A stretch of 64,000 bases of DNA from positions 496,001 to 560,000 of the forward strand of contig CAWHOY010000005.1 in NCBI GenBank assembly GCA_963831155.1, written 5' to 3'. Shown piece after piece: positions 29,880 to 39,403 of the stretch. Source of the stretch: CAVRXQ01 sp963831155 (GTDB lineage: Bacteria > Actinomycetota > Acidimicrobiia > Acidimicrobiales > Bog-793). A program made the translations under genes and the position numbers. Each line of letters starts with the position of its first letter. The first letter of the stretch is position 1. The notes under the pieces were generated by a model. That model made no database searches and was not told where the DNA came from. It saw only the letters and a list, made by a program, of their open reading frames with translations.

Positions 29880-30429
29880 CACCGGCTTTTCGATCACCGC
29901 CGAAAAGGAGCTGTACAAGGCGTCGTTCTTCTCGGTCGTCGCAGACGAGATCACCGCGCCCGACGGGCACTCCTACGAGCGCCAGATCGTCCGCCACCCG
30001 GGCGCCGTCGCGATCGTCGCGATCGAAGGCGCCGAGGCGGTGATGATCCGCCAGTTCCGCGCGCCGTTGCGACGGGAGATCCTCGAAGTGCCCGCGGGCA
30101 AACTCGACGTGCCCGGCGAACCCCCAGAGCAGTGCGCACGCCGCGAGCTCGCTGAAGAAGTCGGGCGCACCGCTGCGAGATGGACTCTGCTCGGCGAGAT
30201 GGACAACTCGCCGGGGTTCACCGATGAGCACACCTTCTGTTACCTCGCCGAGGAGCTCACGGAGGTCGAACGCGACACCCAAGGTGTCGAGGAACAGTTC
30301 ATGACCGTCGAGCACGTGCCGCTAACCGATCTGTGGTCGCTCGTCGAGTCCGGCGATCTCGTCGACGCGAAGACGATCATCGCCATGGCACTCGCCGAGC
30401 GCGAGCTTGCGCGCCGGACGTCGCCCTGA
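29866..30429 (+). CDS. NUDIX hydrolase, ADP-ribose pyrophosphatase type
   Basis: Hydrolyses nucleoside diphosphate sugars, probably ADP-ribose. The 187-aa protein contains the Nudix box with core RRELAEEVGR (metal-binding Glu pair), preceded by VPAGKLDVPGEPPEQCA, and the proline-containing MDNSPGFTDEHTFCYLAEEL of ADPR pyrophosphatases. ATG 29866 lies inside the pyrG 3' end. It sits between pyrG and xerD, a common actinobacterial order. Confidence 0.92.
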   Translation: MPRPDTGFSITAEKELYKASFFSVVADEITAPDGHSYERQIVRHPGAVAIVAIEGAEAVMIRQFRAPLRREILEVPAGKLDVPGEPPEQCARRELAEEVGRTAARWTLLGEMDNSPGFTDEHTFCYLAEELTEVERDTQGVEEQFMTVEHVPLTDLWSLVESGDLVDAKTIIAMALAERELARRTSP

Positions 30430-31395
30430 ACGCTGCGCCTGCGCCCCCACAGGGCGCGTCCGCACTGTCGCTCGACTCCGAGGAGTTCTTGTCCTATCTC
30501 GCCGTCGAGCGCGGCCGCTCGCACAACTCGATCGCCTCGTATCGGCGCGACCTGTTGAGTTACGAACGGTTTGTCTCGGCAAAGGATCTGACGCTTTTCG
30601 ATGTGCGCCCGGACGTGATCGAGGAGTACCTCGAGAGCCTGCAGCGCCAACACCTCGCGCCCTCGAGTCGTGCCCGCGCCCTCGCCGCGGTGCGCGGCCT
30701 TCATCGGTTCCTCGCCGACGAACGCGGCGCGCAGTCGGATCCGACCGCCGAGGTGGAAGGACCGCGCGTGCCGTCGGGGGTCCCGAAAGCGCTCAGTGAA
30801 GACGAGGTGAAGGCGTTGCTGTCGTCACCGGTCGGCGACGATCCGGTCGCCCGACGCGACCGGGCGATCCTCGAGCTGTTGTACGCGACGGGAATGCGGA
30901 TCTCTGAGCTCGCGTCGTTGTCGATGGCGTCGATCGACGGGCAGGCAAAGCTCTGTCGCGTCCTCGGCAAGGGGAACAAGGAGCGCATCGTGCCCGTCGG
31001 CTCGTTCGCCGCGCCGCGCACTCGACGAGTGGCTCGCACCCACCGGTCGTCAGAGCCTCGTGCACCCGAGAACGGCGCGCCGTGACGACCTCGACGCGCT
31101 CTTCTTGTCGGCGCGGGGCCGACGCATGGGACGTCAGGCGATCTGGCGGGTCGTGCACACCCACGCGCTGCGCACCGGACTTGCGTCCAAGGTGACGCCA
31201 CACGTGCTGCGCCATTCGTTCGCCACCCACCTGCTCGACCACGGCGCCGACATCCGGGTCGTGCAGGAGCTGTTGGGTCACGCCTCGATCACGACAACCC
31301 AGGTGTACACGAAGGTCTCCCAGGACCACCTCGTCCGCGCCTATACGAAGGCCCACCCACGCGCCCGACGCCAGGCGGCCAAAAATCCGCACTGA
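30426..31395 (+). pseudogene. xerD: Tyrosine recombinase XerD, apparent +1 frameshift
   Basis: Chromosome dimer resolution recombinase. The first part carries the SAM-like core-binding domain (FLSYLAVERGRSHNSIASYRR), the first catalytic Arg in YATGMRISELASLS and the Lys in LGKGNKERIVPVG. After SFAA, near 31008-31020, the frame must skip one base to continue as RALDEWLAPTGRQ. HxxR (HVLRHSFATHLLDH), GHAS and the nucleophile Tyr (TTQVYTKVSQ) follow. All active-site residues survive, and one extra C explains the break. Start unclear: no ATG/GTG fits; a CTG at 30426 overlapping the NUDIX stop (CTGA) is possible. Sequencing error is as likely as true inactivation. Confidence 0.8.
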
Positions 31396-31459
31396 GCAGG
31401 TCATTGTCTGCCTGGAACTGCCGGTTCGGCCAGGGCGGCCAGAAAGTAGTCTTGTCGCC

Positions 31460-31810
31460 ATGGCGAACGAAGCCCCGGCCGTCGACTACCGAGAACTCCT
31501 CGAGGAAGAGCGTGACTCGCTCGCGCGCCAGCTCGACGAGCTCGGCTTCGCTGCCGGCTCGGGATCGGGGCTCAACTACGACTCGAACTTCGCCGACTCG
31601 AGCCAGGTGACGGCCGAGCGCGGCGAGAACGAGGCGCTCGTCAATGAGCTGCGCAACGCGCTCATCGAGGTCGAGCGCGCTCTCGCCAAGGTCGAAAAGG
31701 GCACCTACGGCATCTGTGAGAAGTGCGGTAATCAAATTTCCCCGGCACGGCTCGAGGCGAAGCCCGCCGTTCGCACCTGTATCGACTGCGCCACGAATAA
31801 TCGCCGCTGA
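31460..31810 (+). CDS. DksA/TraR-family zinc-finger protein
   Basis: 116 aa with an N-terminal helical hairpin (DYRELLEEERDSLARQLDEL; ELRNALIEVERALAKVEKG) and a C-terminal C4 zinc finger (CEKCG...CIDC, spacing CX2CX17CX2C). Such proteins bind the RNA polymerase secondary channel or are of unknown role. The acidic tip of true DksA is not evident, so a ppGpp-linked function is not claimed. Ten bases before the protease gene. Confidence 0.9.
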   Translation: MANEAPAVDYRELLEEERDSLARQLDELGFAAGSGSGLNYDSNFADSSQVTAERGENEALVNELRNALIEVERALAKVEKGTYGICEKCGNQISPARLEAKPAVRTCIDCATNNRR

Positions 31811-31820
31811 CGCTCGCTAA

Positions 31821-32597
31821 GTGATCGAAACCCAGCAGGGGGGGCGCGCACAGCGCTTTCATCGCTACGGGCCGTGGACTGTCGTCACCGTCGCGGTCCT
31901 TGCACTCATCGGCTACGAGCTCGAAAAACACCACGCGCTGCACAGCGAGGAGTTCCTCTTCTTCCTGGTGCTCATCCCGACGATCATCCTGCACGAGGTA
32001 AGCCACGGTGTTGTCGCGTACTGGTTTGGCGACGACACCGCGAAACGTGCCGGGCGGATAACGCTCAACCCGATCAAGCACATCGACCCGATCGGCACGG
32101 TGCTTTTGCCGATCCTGCTCATCGTGATCCCTCCGCACGTCGCGTTTGGCTGGGCGAAACCGGTTCCCGTGCGCGTCGATCGGTTACGGCATCCGCGCAA
32201 TGAGGCGGTCCTCGTCGGGCTCGCCGGACCGGTGACGAACATTCTTCTCGCGCTGATCGCGGGGCTCGTGTTCCACGGGGTGACACACATCTGGCCGATC
32301 CCGGGGAACGTCATCGCGAACTGGCCGATCGTCGACGAGATCGTGATTCTCTTCGGGCTCGTAAACGTGATCATCGCTGTCTTCAACTTGATCCCGATCC
32401 CGCCGCTCGACGGCTCAGCGGTGATCGAGCGCCTTTTGCCGGCGAGCGTGCTCCCGCAGTACTACCGGCTGCGGATGTTGTCCATTGTCCTCGTGCTCTT
32501 TCTCGTGTTCTTCGACCAGGGAGCGCTCGTGAGCTTGTTCAACTTTGGGACGTCGTGGTGGGGTCGGATCATCGGAATCGGTCCGGTGACGATCTGA
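31821..32597 (+). CDS. Site-2 protease family (M50) membrane metalloprotease
   Basis: 258-aa integral membrane protein. The zinc motif HEVSH lies in the helix FLVLIPTIILHEVSHGVVAY, and the second metal-site motif is FNLIPIPPLDGSAVIERL. At least five hydrophobic helices are visible. No PDZ domain, so it belongs to the short SpoIVFB/Rip3-like group. Start GTG at 31821. Substrate unknown; neighbours are other small membrane proteins. Confidence 0.9.
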   Translation: MIETQQGGRAQRFHRYGPWTVVTVAVLALIGYELEKHHALHSEEFLFFLVLIPTIILHEVSHGVVAYWFGDDTAKRAGRITLNPIKHIDPIGTVLLPILLIVIPPHVAFGWAKPVPVRVDRLRHPRNEAVLVGLAGPVTNILLALIAGLVFHGVTHIWPIPGNVIANWPIVDEIVILFGLVNVIIAVFNLIPIPPLDGSAVIERLLPASVLPQYYRLRMLSIVLVLFLVFFDQGALVSLFNFGTSWWGRIIGIGPVTI

Positions 32598-32693
32598 GCG
32601 ACCGTCCGGTCCCGTTGCCGGACGCCTCGCCTCAGTAGTGTGCGAATCCAGGTGGTCGACTTAGCCCGTTCGCCGAAAGAGGTGCGAATCGAG

Positions 32694-33473
32694 GTGTTCT
32701 GCCCGAACTGCGGCGCCAAGGCCGACGAGAACGCGCGGTTTTGTGAACGGTGTGGCGCGCCGCTCCCGACCTACGACGCGCCGAGCCCCGCCGGGACGAG
32801 CGAGGCTCCGCCTCCTTCGGGCTGGTCGGTCCCTGTCGGCGCCGCGACCGCTGGACAGCCGCCACCTCCGCCGTCATCGCCGCCGCCTCCGCCGCCCGGC
32901 TACGCGCCGCAATACCCGCAGTTTCCGCAGTACCCGCCGGCGCAGGGAACGCCTCCACCGTGGGCGAACGTGCAGTCTGGTGGAGAGCCGCTCGCCCCTT
33001 TCGGCGCGCCGCTAGCGCGCTGGTGGCAGCGGGTGGGCTCGATGTTGCTCGACATCGTAGTGATCGGTGTGCCGGTGTTCGTCGTCACCTTGGTCCTCAG
33101 CGCGGCGTTCGGTCACCCACACCAGGTCTACGTGAACGACACCTATCGCACGGTGAAGACGCTGTCCGGTGCCGCGCAGGCCGTGGTCGATGTGCTGTCC
33201 TCGATCGCCGGCGGCCTGTACTTCGCGGTCTTGAACGGGACAGGTCGCGGCCAGACGATCGGCAACCGCGCGCCGGGGATCGCGGTGCGTGACGTCGAGT
33301 CCGGAGAGCCGATTGGCTTTTGGCGCGGCGTGTTGCGCTGGTTCGTGCGCACGATCCTCTACGTCGCGCTAGTCGTCCCTGGTCTCGTGAACGACTTGCT
33401 CCCGCTTTGGGACAGCCGCCGCCAGACGCTCGCCGACAAGGCGGCGCGCTCGGTGATGATCCGCGTGAAGTAG
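32694..33473 (+). CDS. RDD-family membrane protein with zinc ribbon
   Basis: 259 aa from GTG 32694, preceded by AAAGAGG; the longer frame from 32640 adds residues unlike the family. N-terminal zinc ribbon (FCPNCGAKADENARFCERCG), a Pro/Tyr-rich linker (PPPPPSSPPPPPPGYAPQYP), then the RDD domain with three helices (WWQRVGSMLLDIVVIGVPVF; GGLYFAVLNGTGRGQTIGN; YVALVVPGLVNDLLPLWD). Role unknown, possibly ion or stress related. Directly followed by the CPBP gene, which has a similar ribbon. Confidence 0.85.
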   Translation: MFCPNCGAKADENARFCERCGAPLPTYDAPSPAGTSEAPPPSGWSVPVGAATAGQPPPPPSSPPPPPPGYAPQYPQFPQYPPAQGTPPPWANVQSGGEPLAPFGAPLARWWQRVGSMLLDIVVIGVPVFVVTLVLSAAFGHPHQVYVNDTYRTVKTLSGAAQAVVDVLSSIAGGLYFAVLNGTGRGQTIGNRAPGIAVRDVESGEPIGFWRGVLRWFVRTILYVALVVPGLVNDLLPLWDSRRQTLADKAARSVMIRVK

Positions 33474-33475
33474 CG

Positions 33476-34449
33476 GTGCCCAAAAAGCGGCGTTGTCGCC
33501 GCTGCGGCGCGCCGCTCACTAGCGATGCGGCGTTCTGTCCCGCGTGCGGGACTCGCCAGGCACCGTTTTGGGGGAACCGTCGGACCGAGCAATCCGAGCT
33601 GCCCGCCGGCTGGCACCGCGACCCCTTTCGTCGCGCCGAGTACCGCTACTTCAACGGTGACACCTGGACGGACCAGGTCTTTGCCGGCGGCTACGGGCGC
33701 GACGTCGTCTCGGTCGACCACCTCGGCGACGAGAAGATCCCCGAAGGCGAATGGAAAGCGTCGTTCGGTTCGCTCGTTTTCTCGGTCGTCGGGCTCGTTT
33801 TGTCGTTTGGGCTCTCGCTCGTCTTCGTGTTGCCGGTGCTCGTTACGCATCACGGGGACGCGCTCGTACGCCTCGTCACTTCCGAAGCGGGGTTGTGGAT
33901 CGGGTTGTACGCGACTTGTGCGCTCGCCAGCCGTCGCTACGGAACGGGCAAGGTCCGATCCGACTTCCGCTGGCGGTTCAAATGGCAGGACCTGTGGATC
34001 GCGTTCATCGCGGCGATCGTCGCACGCTGCGTCGCGGTGATCGTCTTGGTGCCGTTCGTCCACGTGGCGCAGAAGGCAGGCAACCCCGATCAGTCGCTTT
34101 ATGCGATCACGAATCTCGGCGTGTTGGGGTGGTTCACGCTCGTCGTCTTCACCTGTGTCGGCGCGCCGCTGATCGAGGAGTTGTTCTTCCGCGGACTCCT
34201 GCAAGGACAGCTCGTCGAGCGGTTGGGCGTCGGCGTCGGCATCGTCTTGACGGCGGTCGTCTTCGGGGCCGTCCACATCGCCAACGACCCGGGCGTCGCC
34301 GGCGCGCTGTTGGCCCTCACGGTCGGCGCGGGGGGATCGTGCTCGGCGTCGTCCGCCACCTGACCGGGCGCCTCGGATCCTCGACGCTCACGCACGCGAT
34401 GTTCAACGCGATCGCGGTGATCGTCTTCGCCGCCGTCGGGACGCGCTGA
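33476..34449 (+). pseudogene. CPBP intramembrane protease with zinc ribbon, frameshift in G-run
   Basis: From GTG 33476 the product shows a CxxC zinc ribbon (RCRRCGAPLTSDAAFCPACG), a DUF2510-like segment (LPAGWHRDPFRRAEYRYFNG), then a multi-helix CPBP domain with EELFFRGLLQGQLVERLG (the EExxxR motif) and FGAVHIANDPG. After LLALTVGAG the frame breaks at a G6 run (34330-34335). One more G would read GGIVLGVVRHLTGRLG and continue to STLTHAMFNAIAVIVF, the last conserved motif, ending at 34449. The loss is therefore a single base in a homopolymer: slippage, phase variation or sequencing error. Confidence 0.82.
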
Positions 34450-34461
34450 GCGCCCTTTTAC

Positions 34462-35454
34462 TTAGACCAGCTCGCCCCGTTCGACGAGCCCGACGGCGTT
34501 GCGGGCCCGTTCGAGCGTTTTTGAGGAGATCTCCCTCGCCCGCGAAGCGCCGTTGTTCAGCACGGCGCGCACCGCCCCCGGATCCGCCGATAATTCGGCG
34601 AGGCGCTCGCGCACCGGTCGCAGAAGCTCGACGAGCGCCTCGGCGGTGTCATTTTTCAGGGCGCCGTAGCTCGGGTAGCGCTCGGCGACGCGCGTGGGGT
34701 CGTCGCCCGTCGCCGCGGCGAGCAGCTCCAACAAGTTGGCGACGCCGGGTTTGTTCTCACGGTCGTAGCGCACCTCGGTCTCGGTGTCGGTGACCGCCCG
34801 GCGGATCTTTCTGCGGATCTCGTCGGGCGCGTCGTCGAGCGAGATCAACCCGGACGGCGCAGAGGTGCTCTTCGACATCTTCTGGTCTGGGTGCTGCAGA
34901 TCCATCACCCGCGCGCCGACCTTGGGGACCTGGGCCTCGGGGACGACGAAGGTCTCGCCGTAGGTGGCGTTGAATCGCAGCGCCAGGTCGCGGGTGAGTT
35001 CGAGGTGCTGGCGCTGGTCATCGCCGACAGGCACCTTGTCGGTGTCGTACAACAACACGTCGGCCGCCATCAACACGGGGTAGGTGAACAACCCGACCCG
35101 GATCGCCTCGTGGTGCCGGGACTTCTCCTTGAACTGCGTCATCCGGCGCAACTCGCCCATACCCGCCGAGCACTCAAGGATCCAAGAGAGCTCGGTGTGC
35201 TCGGGGACGTGGCTCTGCAAGAAGATCGTGCAGACCTCGGGATCGAGTCCGATCGCCAGAAACCCCACCGCCGTTTCGAGCGAACGGGTGCGCAACTCGT
35301 CCGGCGAGATGTCGGTCGTCATCGCATGCAGGTCGACGACGCAGAAAAAGGCGTCGTCGCTGTATTGATCCTTCACCCACTGGCGGAAGGCGCCGAGATA
35401 GTTGCCGACGTGCAGCGCGCCGGACGGTTGCACCCCGGAGAGGACCCGAGCCAT
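34462..35454 (-). CDS. trpS: Tryptophanyl-tRNA synthetase
   Basis: Class Ic synthetase, 330 aa. The HIGH-type motif is GVQPSGALHVGNYLGAF; KMSKS is in HPDQKMSKSTSAPSGLI. Other conserved blocks are VVDLHAMTT, YPVLMAADVLLYDTDKVPVG and DQRQHLELTRDLA. ATG start at 35454. It converges with the CPBP gene, 12 bp apart, and points away from the DUF2510 gene. Confidence 0.97.
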   Translation of the reverse strand: MARVLSGVQPSGALHVGNYLGAFRQWVKDQYSDDAFFCVVDLHAMTTDISPDELRTRSLETAVGFLAIGLDPEVCTIFLQSHVPEHTELSWILECSAGMGELRRMTQFKEKSRHHEAIRVGLFTYPVLMAADVLLYDTDKVPVGDDQRQHLELTRDLALRFNATYGETFVVPEAQVPKVGARVMDLQHPDQKMSKSTSAPSGLISLDDAPDEIRRKIRRAVTDTETEVRYDRENKPGVANLLELLAAATGDDPTRVAERYPSYGALKNDTAEALVELLRPVRERLAELSADPGAVRAVLNNGASRAREISSKTLERARNAVGLVERGELV

Positions 35455-35547
35455 GAAACGACGATAGACGAGGAGCTTTTCTCGCTTAGGTGGCTTCGAG
35501 GACGTTCGTCCGCTGCGTTGGCGAAACGCCGTGCGGACGAACCGACC

Positions 35548-35866
35548 TCACGCTGCGGTGTGGGGCGTCCAGCTGACGCCGTTCCAGTAGCGCCTTCCCG
35601 GGACCCCAGGGATCCTCGTACCAGCCGGGATGCATCGAAGGAGGGTGCGGCTCGGTCGGTCCCTTTTTCGAAGCGGGCGGTGGCGGCGGGGGGCGAACCC
35701 CGTACCGCCGGTCCGCGTCATGTTGACCGGACCGCCAGAGATCTCCGCCCTTTCTCACGCCCGCGCCGAAGACCCGGCCCGAGATGTAGAGGAAAGCGAA
35801 GAACAAAAGGCCGAGGACGATGAAGATCCCCAACAATCCCGCCGCCAAAGACGAGGCGATCACCAT
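35548..35866 (-). pseudogene. Small DUF2510 membrane protein, apparent frameshift
   Basis: ATG 35866 follows GGAGGGG. One membrane helix (SSLAAGLLGIFIVLGLLFFA) precedes a Pro-rich linker (RPPPPPPASKKGP) and the DUF2510 motif HPGWYEDPWGPG. As written the frame then turns nonsensical. Dropping one base near 35596-35608 (CCCGGG run) gives RRYWNGVSWTPHTAA and a stop at 35548, exactly the rest of the DUF2510 pattern. One-base frameshift, so sequencing error is possible. Function unknown. Confidence 0.7.
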
Positions 35867-36008
35867 GACAGCGCCCCTCCCGTTTTCGGGCACAGCGGCG
35901 TTGTCACGGTAGGCGAAGGTTCTGTGCGAGTCGAGGGCGGCCCAGGCGTGACGAGCGGGTTCTTTTTGGTTCACCAAGTCGAAGTTGTCGCCCGGTAGCG
36001 TGCTCGCC

Positions 36009-36806
36009 ATGAGCTACCAGGTCCATATCGATGTCTTCGATGGGCCGTTCAGCCTGCTCTTTCAGCTGATCTCCGCCCAAGAGGTCGACCTGTACGAGGT
36101 GCGACTCGCCGATGTCGTCGATGCCTTCGTCGCCGAGATGGTGCGGGCGGAGTCGCTCGACTTGGAGGTCTCGACCGAGTTCTTGCTGATCGCCGCGACG
36201 CTCATCGAGTTGAAGTGCCGTCGGCTGCTACCTGTCTCGGACGAGTTCGGCGACGAGGACGAGCTCGCCCTGTACGAGGCGCGCGACTACCTGCTCGCTC
36301 GGCTCGTCGAGTGCCGTACCTTCGCCCAGGCGGCCGCCGAGCTGCAGCAGATCGAGGCGCGCGCGCAGCGCTCGATGCCACGCCGGCTCGGCGCTGACGA
36401 GCGTTTCATCGACGTCGTTCCCGATCTGCTCGAAGGGGTCAGTCCCGGACGACTGCGACGGATCGCCGAGCGGGCGCTCGCCGAGCGGCCGATCCCGCGC
36501 GTCGAGGACACCCACGTGCTCGTCGACGAGGTGAGCGTCGCCGAGACAATCGCTGCCCTCTTCGAAGCGCTGCAAGACCGGCGGGCCGCGACGTTTCGCG
36601 AGCTCACCGAGCATCTGCCTTCGAGAGCCCATGTCGTCGCCTCGTTCCTCGCCATCTTGGAGCTCTACAAGCGCGCCCTCGTCGACTTGGATCAACCGAC
36701 GACGTTCGGGACGTTGACGGTGAGATGGATCGGCGGCGACGCCGACGCGGCAGGCATCACGGGCGAGATCGACGACTACTCGGCGCCGGTCGAGGTACAG
36801 CCGTGA
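36009..36806 (+). CDS. scpA: Segregation and condensation protein A
   Basis: Kleisin subunit of bacterial condensin, bridging SMC and ScpB. The 265-aa protein has the N-terminal DVFDGPFSLLFQLISAQEVDLYEV, STEFLLIAATLIELKCRRLLP and the C-terminal winged helix (VVASFLAILELYKRALVDLDQ). ATG 36009 is chosen over 35985 because it gives the standard start. GTGA overlap with scpB. A parA gene often found between xerD and scpA is not here. Confidence 0.95.
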   Translation: MSYQVHIDVFDGPFSLLFQLISAQEVDLYEVRLADVVDAFVAEMVRAESLDLEVSTEFLLIAATLIELKCRRLLPVSDEFGDEDELALYEARDYLLARLVECRTFAQAAAELQQIEARAQRSMPRRLGADERFIDVVPDLLEGVSPGRLRRIAERALAERPIPRVEDTHVLVDEVSVAETIAALFEALQDRRAATFRELTEHLPSRAHVVASFLAILELYKRALVDLDQPTTFGTLTVRWIGGDADAAGITGEIDDYSAPVEVQP

Positions 36807-37390
36807 GCAACTTCGACGATGAATCGCGCGAGCAGGTCGCGGCGATCGAAGCCGTGCTCACGGTCGCCACCGAGCCGGTGACGACGCAGCTGCTCGCCGA
36901 ACTGTTGGAGGTGGCACCCGAGCGAATCGACGAGCTATGCCGCGAGCTCGCCCGCGACTACGAAACCGAAGAACGCGGCTTCGAGCTCGTCCGCGTCGCC
37001 GGTGGCTACCGCATCCAGAGCCACCCCGCGTACCGCAACTACGTCGAGCGCTTCATCTTGGACGACGCGCCGCGCCGGCTCTCGCCGGCCGCGCTCGAGA
37101 CGCTGGCGATCGTCGCCTACAAGCAGCCGATCTCGCGCGGCCAGATCGGCGCGATCCGCGGCGTGAACCCCGAAGGCGTGATGCGTGTCCTCGTCGAGCG
37201 CGGCTACGTCGCGCCAGTCGGACACGACTCGGGACCGGGACTGGCGGTGTTGTTCGGGACGACGCCGATGTTCCTCGAGCGGCTCGGGCTCGATTCGCTC
37301 GCGGACCTGCCGCCGCTCGAGCACTTCGTCCCCGACGCGGAGGTGGTCGAGGGTCTGGAGCGCGTGCTGCGCTCGGACCCCGAGGAGTGA
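36803..37390 (+). CDS. scpB: Segregation and condensation protein B
   Basis: Winged-helix partner of ScpA, 195 aa. Recognisable blocks are AAIEAVLTVATEPVTTQLLAE, GFELVRVAGGYRIQSHPAY, LSPAALETLAIVAYKQPISR and IRGVNPEGVMRVLVERGY. GTG start overlaps the scpA stop, and its stop overlaps the rluB start (GTGA). Operon scpA-scpB-rluB-aroA-cmk. Confidence 0.95.
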   Translation: MSNFDDESREQVAAIEAVLTVATEPVTTQLLAELLEVAPERIDELCRELARDYETEERGFELVRVAGGYRIQSHPAYRNYVERFILDDAPRRLSPAALETLAIVAYKQPISRGQIGAIRGVNPEGVMRVLVERGYVAPVGHDSGPGLAVLFGTTPMFLERLGLDSLADLPPLEHFVPDAEVVEGLERVLRSDPEE

Positions 37391-38136
37391 GCACCGAAAA
37401 CGACGCCGGCGTCCGCCTGCAAAAGATCCTCGCCCGCGCCGGCTACGGCTCGCGACGCGCGGCCGAACAGCTGATCTCGGCGGGTCGGGTGTGCGTGAAC
37501 GATGAGGCCGCGGTGCTCGGACGCCGCGTCGTCCCAGAAAAGGACCGCGTCACGGTCGACGGCGTCGCCGTCGGCATCCTCCCTGATCTCGTCAGCTACC
37601 TCGTCAACAAGCCGGTCGGCGTCGTGACGACCGCCCACGACCCGGAGGGTCGGCCGACGATCCTTGACCTTCTCCCTGTGACGCCGCGGGTGTTTCCGAT
37701 CGGCCGGCTCGATTTGGATTCCGAGGGGCTGATCATCTGCACGAACGACGGCGAGCTCGCGCAGCTGCTCGCCCATCCGCGCCACGGTGTCGAAAAGGAG
37801 TACCTCTGCGAGGTCGAAGGTGATCCGTCGCCCGAGGCGATCCGGCGGTTGCGCGACGGCGTCGAAATCGAAGAGGGGGTGATCACCCATCCGGCTTCGG
37901 TGTCGCGGCGCGCTCCGGGCATGTTGCGCATCGCGATCCACGAGGGCCGCAACCGCCAGGTGCGCAGGATGTGCGAAGCCGTCGGGTACCCGGTGCGCCG
38001 CTTGGTGCGAACACGCATCGGACCTTTGCGTGACCAGCGGTTGAAGCCCGGTGAGTTCCGCCTTTTGCGCACCGATGAGCTCGTCGCGTTGCGCGACGGG
38101 GCGAGTGGCGTCAGTCACCTCGAAGTCGGACGCTGA
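37387..38136 (+). CDS. 23S rRNA pseudouridine synthase (RluB/RsuA family)
   Basis: 249 aa. N-terminal S4 RNA-binding domain (RLQKILARAGYGSRRAAEQLI) and catalytic domain with Asp in IGRLDLDSEGLIICTNDG, plus EGRNRQVRRMCEAVGYPVRRL. RluB in E. coli modifies U2605 of 23S, near the third intron site; RsuA-type targets in 16S cannot be excluded. GTG start at 37387; its stop overlaps the aroA ATG. Confidence 0.93.
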   Translation: MSTENDAGVRLQKILARAGYGSRRAAEQLISAGRVCVNDEAAVLGRRVVPEKDRVTVDGVAVGILPDLVSYLVNKPVGVVTTAHDPEGRPTILDLLPVTPRVFPIGRLDLDSEGLIICTNDGELAQLLAHPRHGVEKEYLCEVEGDPSPEAIRRLRDGVEIEEGVITHPASVSRRAPGMLRIAIHEGRNRQVRRMCEAVGYPVRRLVRTRIGPLRDQRLKPGEFRLLRTDELVALRDGASGVSHLEVGR

Positions 38137-39403
38137 TGGGAGACGCGGACCTGGCGGGCGCGACGGCGCTGCGCGGCGTCGCCCGCGTCCCCGGGGACAA
38201 GTCGATCTCGCATCGCGCGTTGATCTGCGCGGCGCTCGCCAACGGTCGCTCGGAGCTGCGCGGCCTCAATCTCGGCGATGACGTGCGCCACACGCGGCTC
38301 GCGCTTGCCGCCCTGGGAGCGGCATTCGACGAGGACGCCGTGATCGGCGGGCGAAAGCGCCTGCGTGCGCCGCGGCACGTGTTGGACCTCGGCAACTCGG
38401 CAACCGGGATGCGACTTTTATCGGGGGTGTGCGCAACGTTGCCGTTTCCCACCGAGCTCGACGGCGACGCGTCGCTACGCGGCCGTCCAATGGGCCGGGT
38501 CGTCGAACCGCTGCGGCAGATGGGGGCATCGATCACGGCCGCCGACGGCGAGCACGCGCCGCTCGCCGTCCGCCCGGCGGCGCTGCAAGGGATCGACCAC
38601 CGCCAACGCGTCCCGTCGGCGCAGGTGAAGGGCGCCGTCCTGTTCGCCGGGCTCTCGGCCGAGGGCGAGACGAGCGTCACCGAGCCGCACCCGACGCGCC
38701 GGCACACCGAAGAGCTCTTCGCCCGCTGTGGAGCAGAGATCACGACGAGCGACAGCGCCGAGGGCTACGTCGTCACCGTACGCCGCTCCGAACTCGAACC
38801 GTTCGAGCTGACCGTCCCCGGCGATCCGTCTCAGGCGGCGTTCCTCTGTGTCGGCGCGGCGCTCCTTCCAAAAAGCGAAGTGCGCGTCGAACATGTCTAT
38901 TGCGGCAAAGAGCGCCTCGGCTTTGTGCGGGCGCTGCAGCGTATGGGGGCGGCGATCGACATCGAACCCGTCGACGAATGGCGCACCAACCTCGTCTGTA
39001 CCGGCGGGGACTTGCATTCGACGTCGATCATCGCCGAGGAGGTGCCGGATCTGATCGACGAGCTGCCGGCGCTCGTCGTCGCGGCGTGCTTCGCCCCTGG
39101 CACGACGGTGATCGAAGGGGCGGCCGAGCTGCGTGTGAAAGAGAGCGACCGGATCGCGACGATGACCGGCGCCCTCTCGGCGATCGGCGCGCGGATCGAA
39201 GAACGACCGGACGGCTTCCTCATCGAAGGGCGACCCTTCGAACCGCGGGGAGCGCGTCGTCGTACGGAGACCACCGCGTCGCAATGGCGCTCGCTATCGC
39301 CGCCTTGCGGACGAAACACTCGGTACATATTGAGGACTTCGACGCCGCCGACGTCAGTTGGCCCGGATTCACAGAGGAGCTGAGGAGGCTTTCGTGCCGG
39401 TGA
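38136..39403 (+). pseudogene. aroA: EPSP synthase, frameshift in G-run near 3' end
   Basis: 5-enolpyruvylshikimate-3-phosphate synthase of the shikimate pathway. Signatures: RVPGDKSISHRALICAALA, LDLGNSATGMRLLSGV, RGRPMGRVVEPLRQMGA, VPSAQVKGAVLFAGL, GDPSQAAFLCVGAAL and ELRVKESDRIATM. After RPFEPRG the frame breaks at GGGG (39247-39250). With one more G it continues SASSYGDHRVAMALAIAAL, DAADVSWPGFTEELRRL, ending at 39403 in the cmk overlap. All catalytic residues up to the break are present, and the enzyme is normally essential in prototrophs, so a sequencing error is likely. Confidence 0.88.

Noticed and set aside
28977..29954. 325-codon minus-strand frame over pyrG
   Set aside because: Same reason: shadow of a gene with firm motifs.
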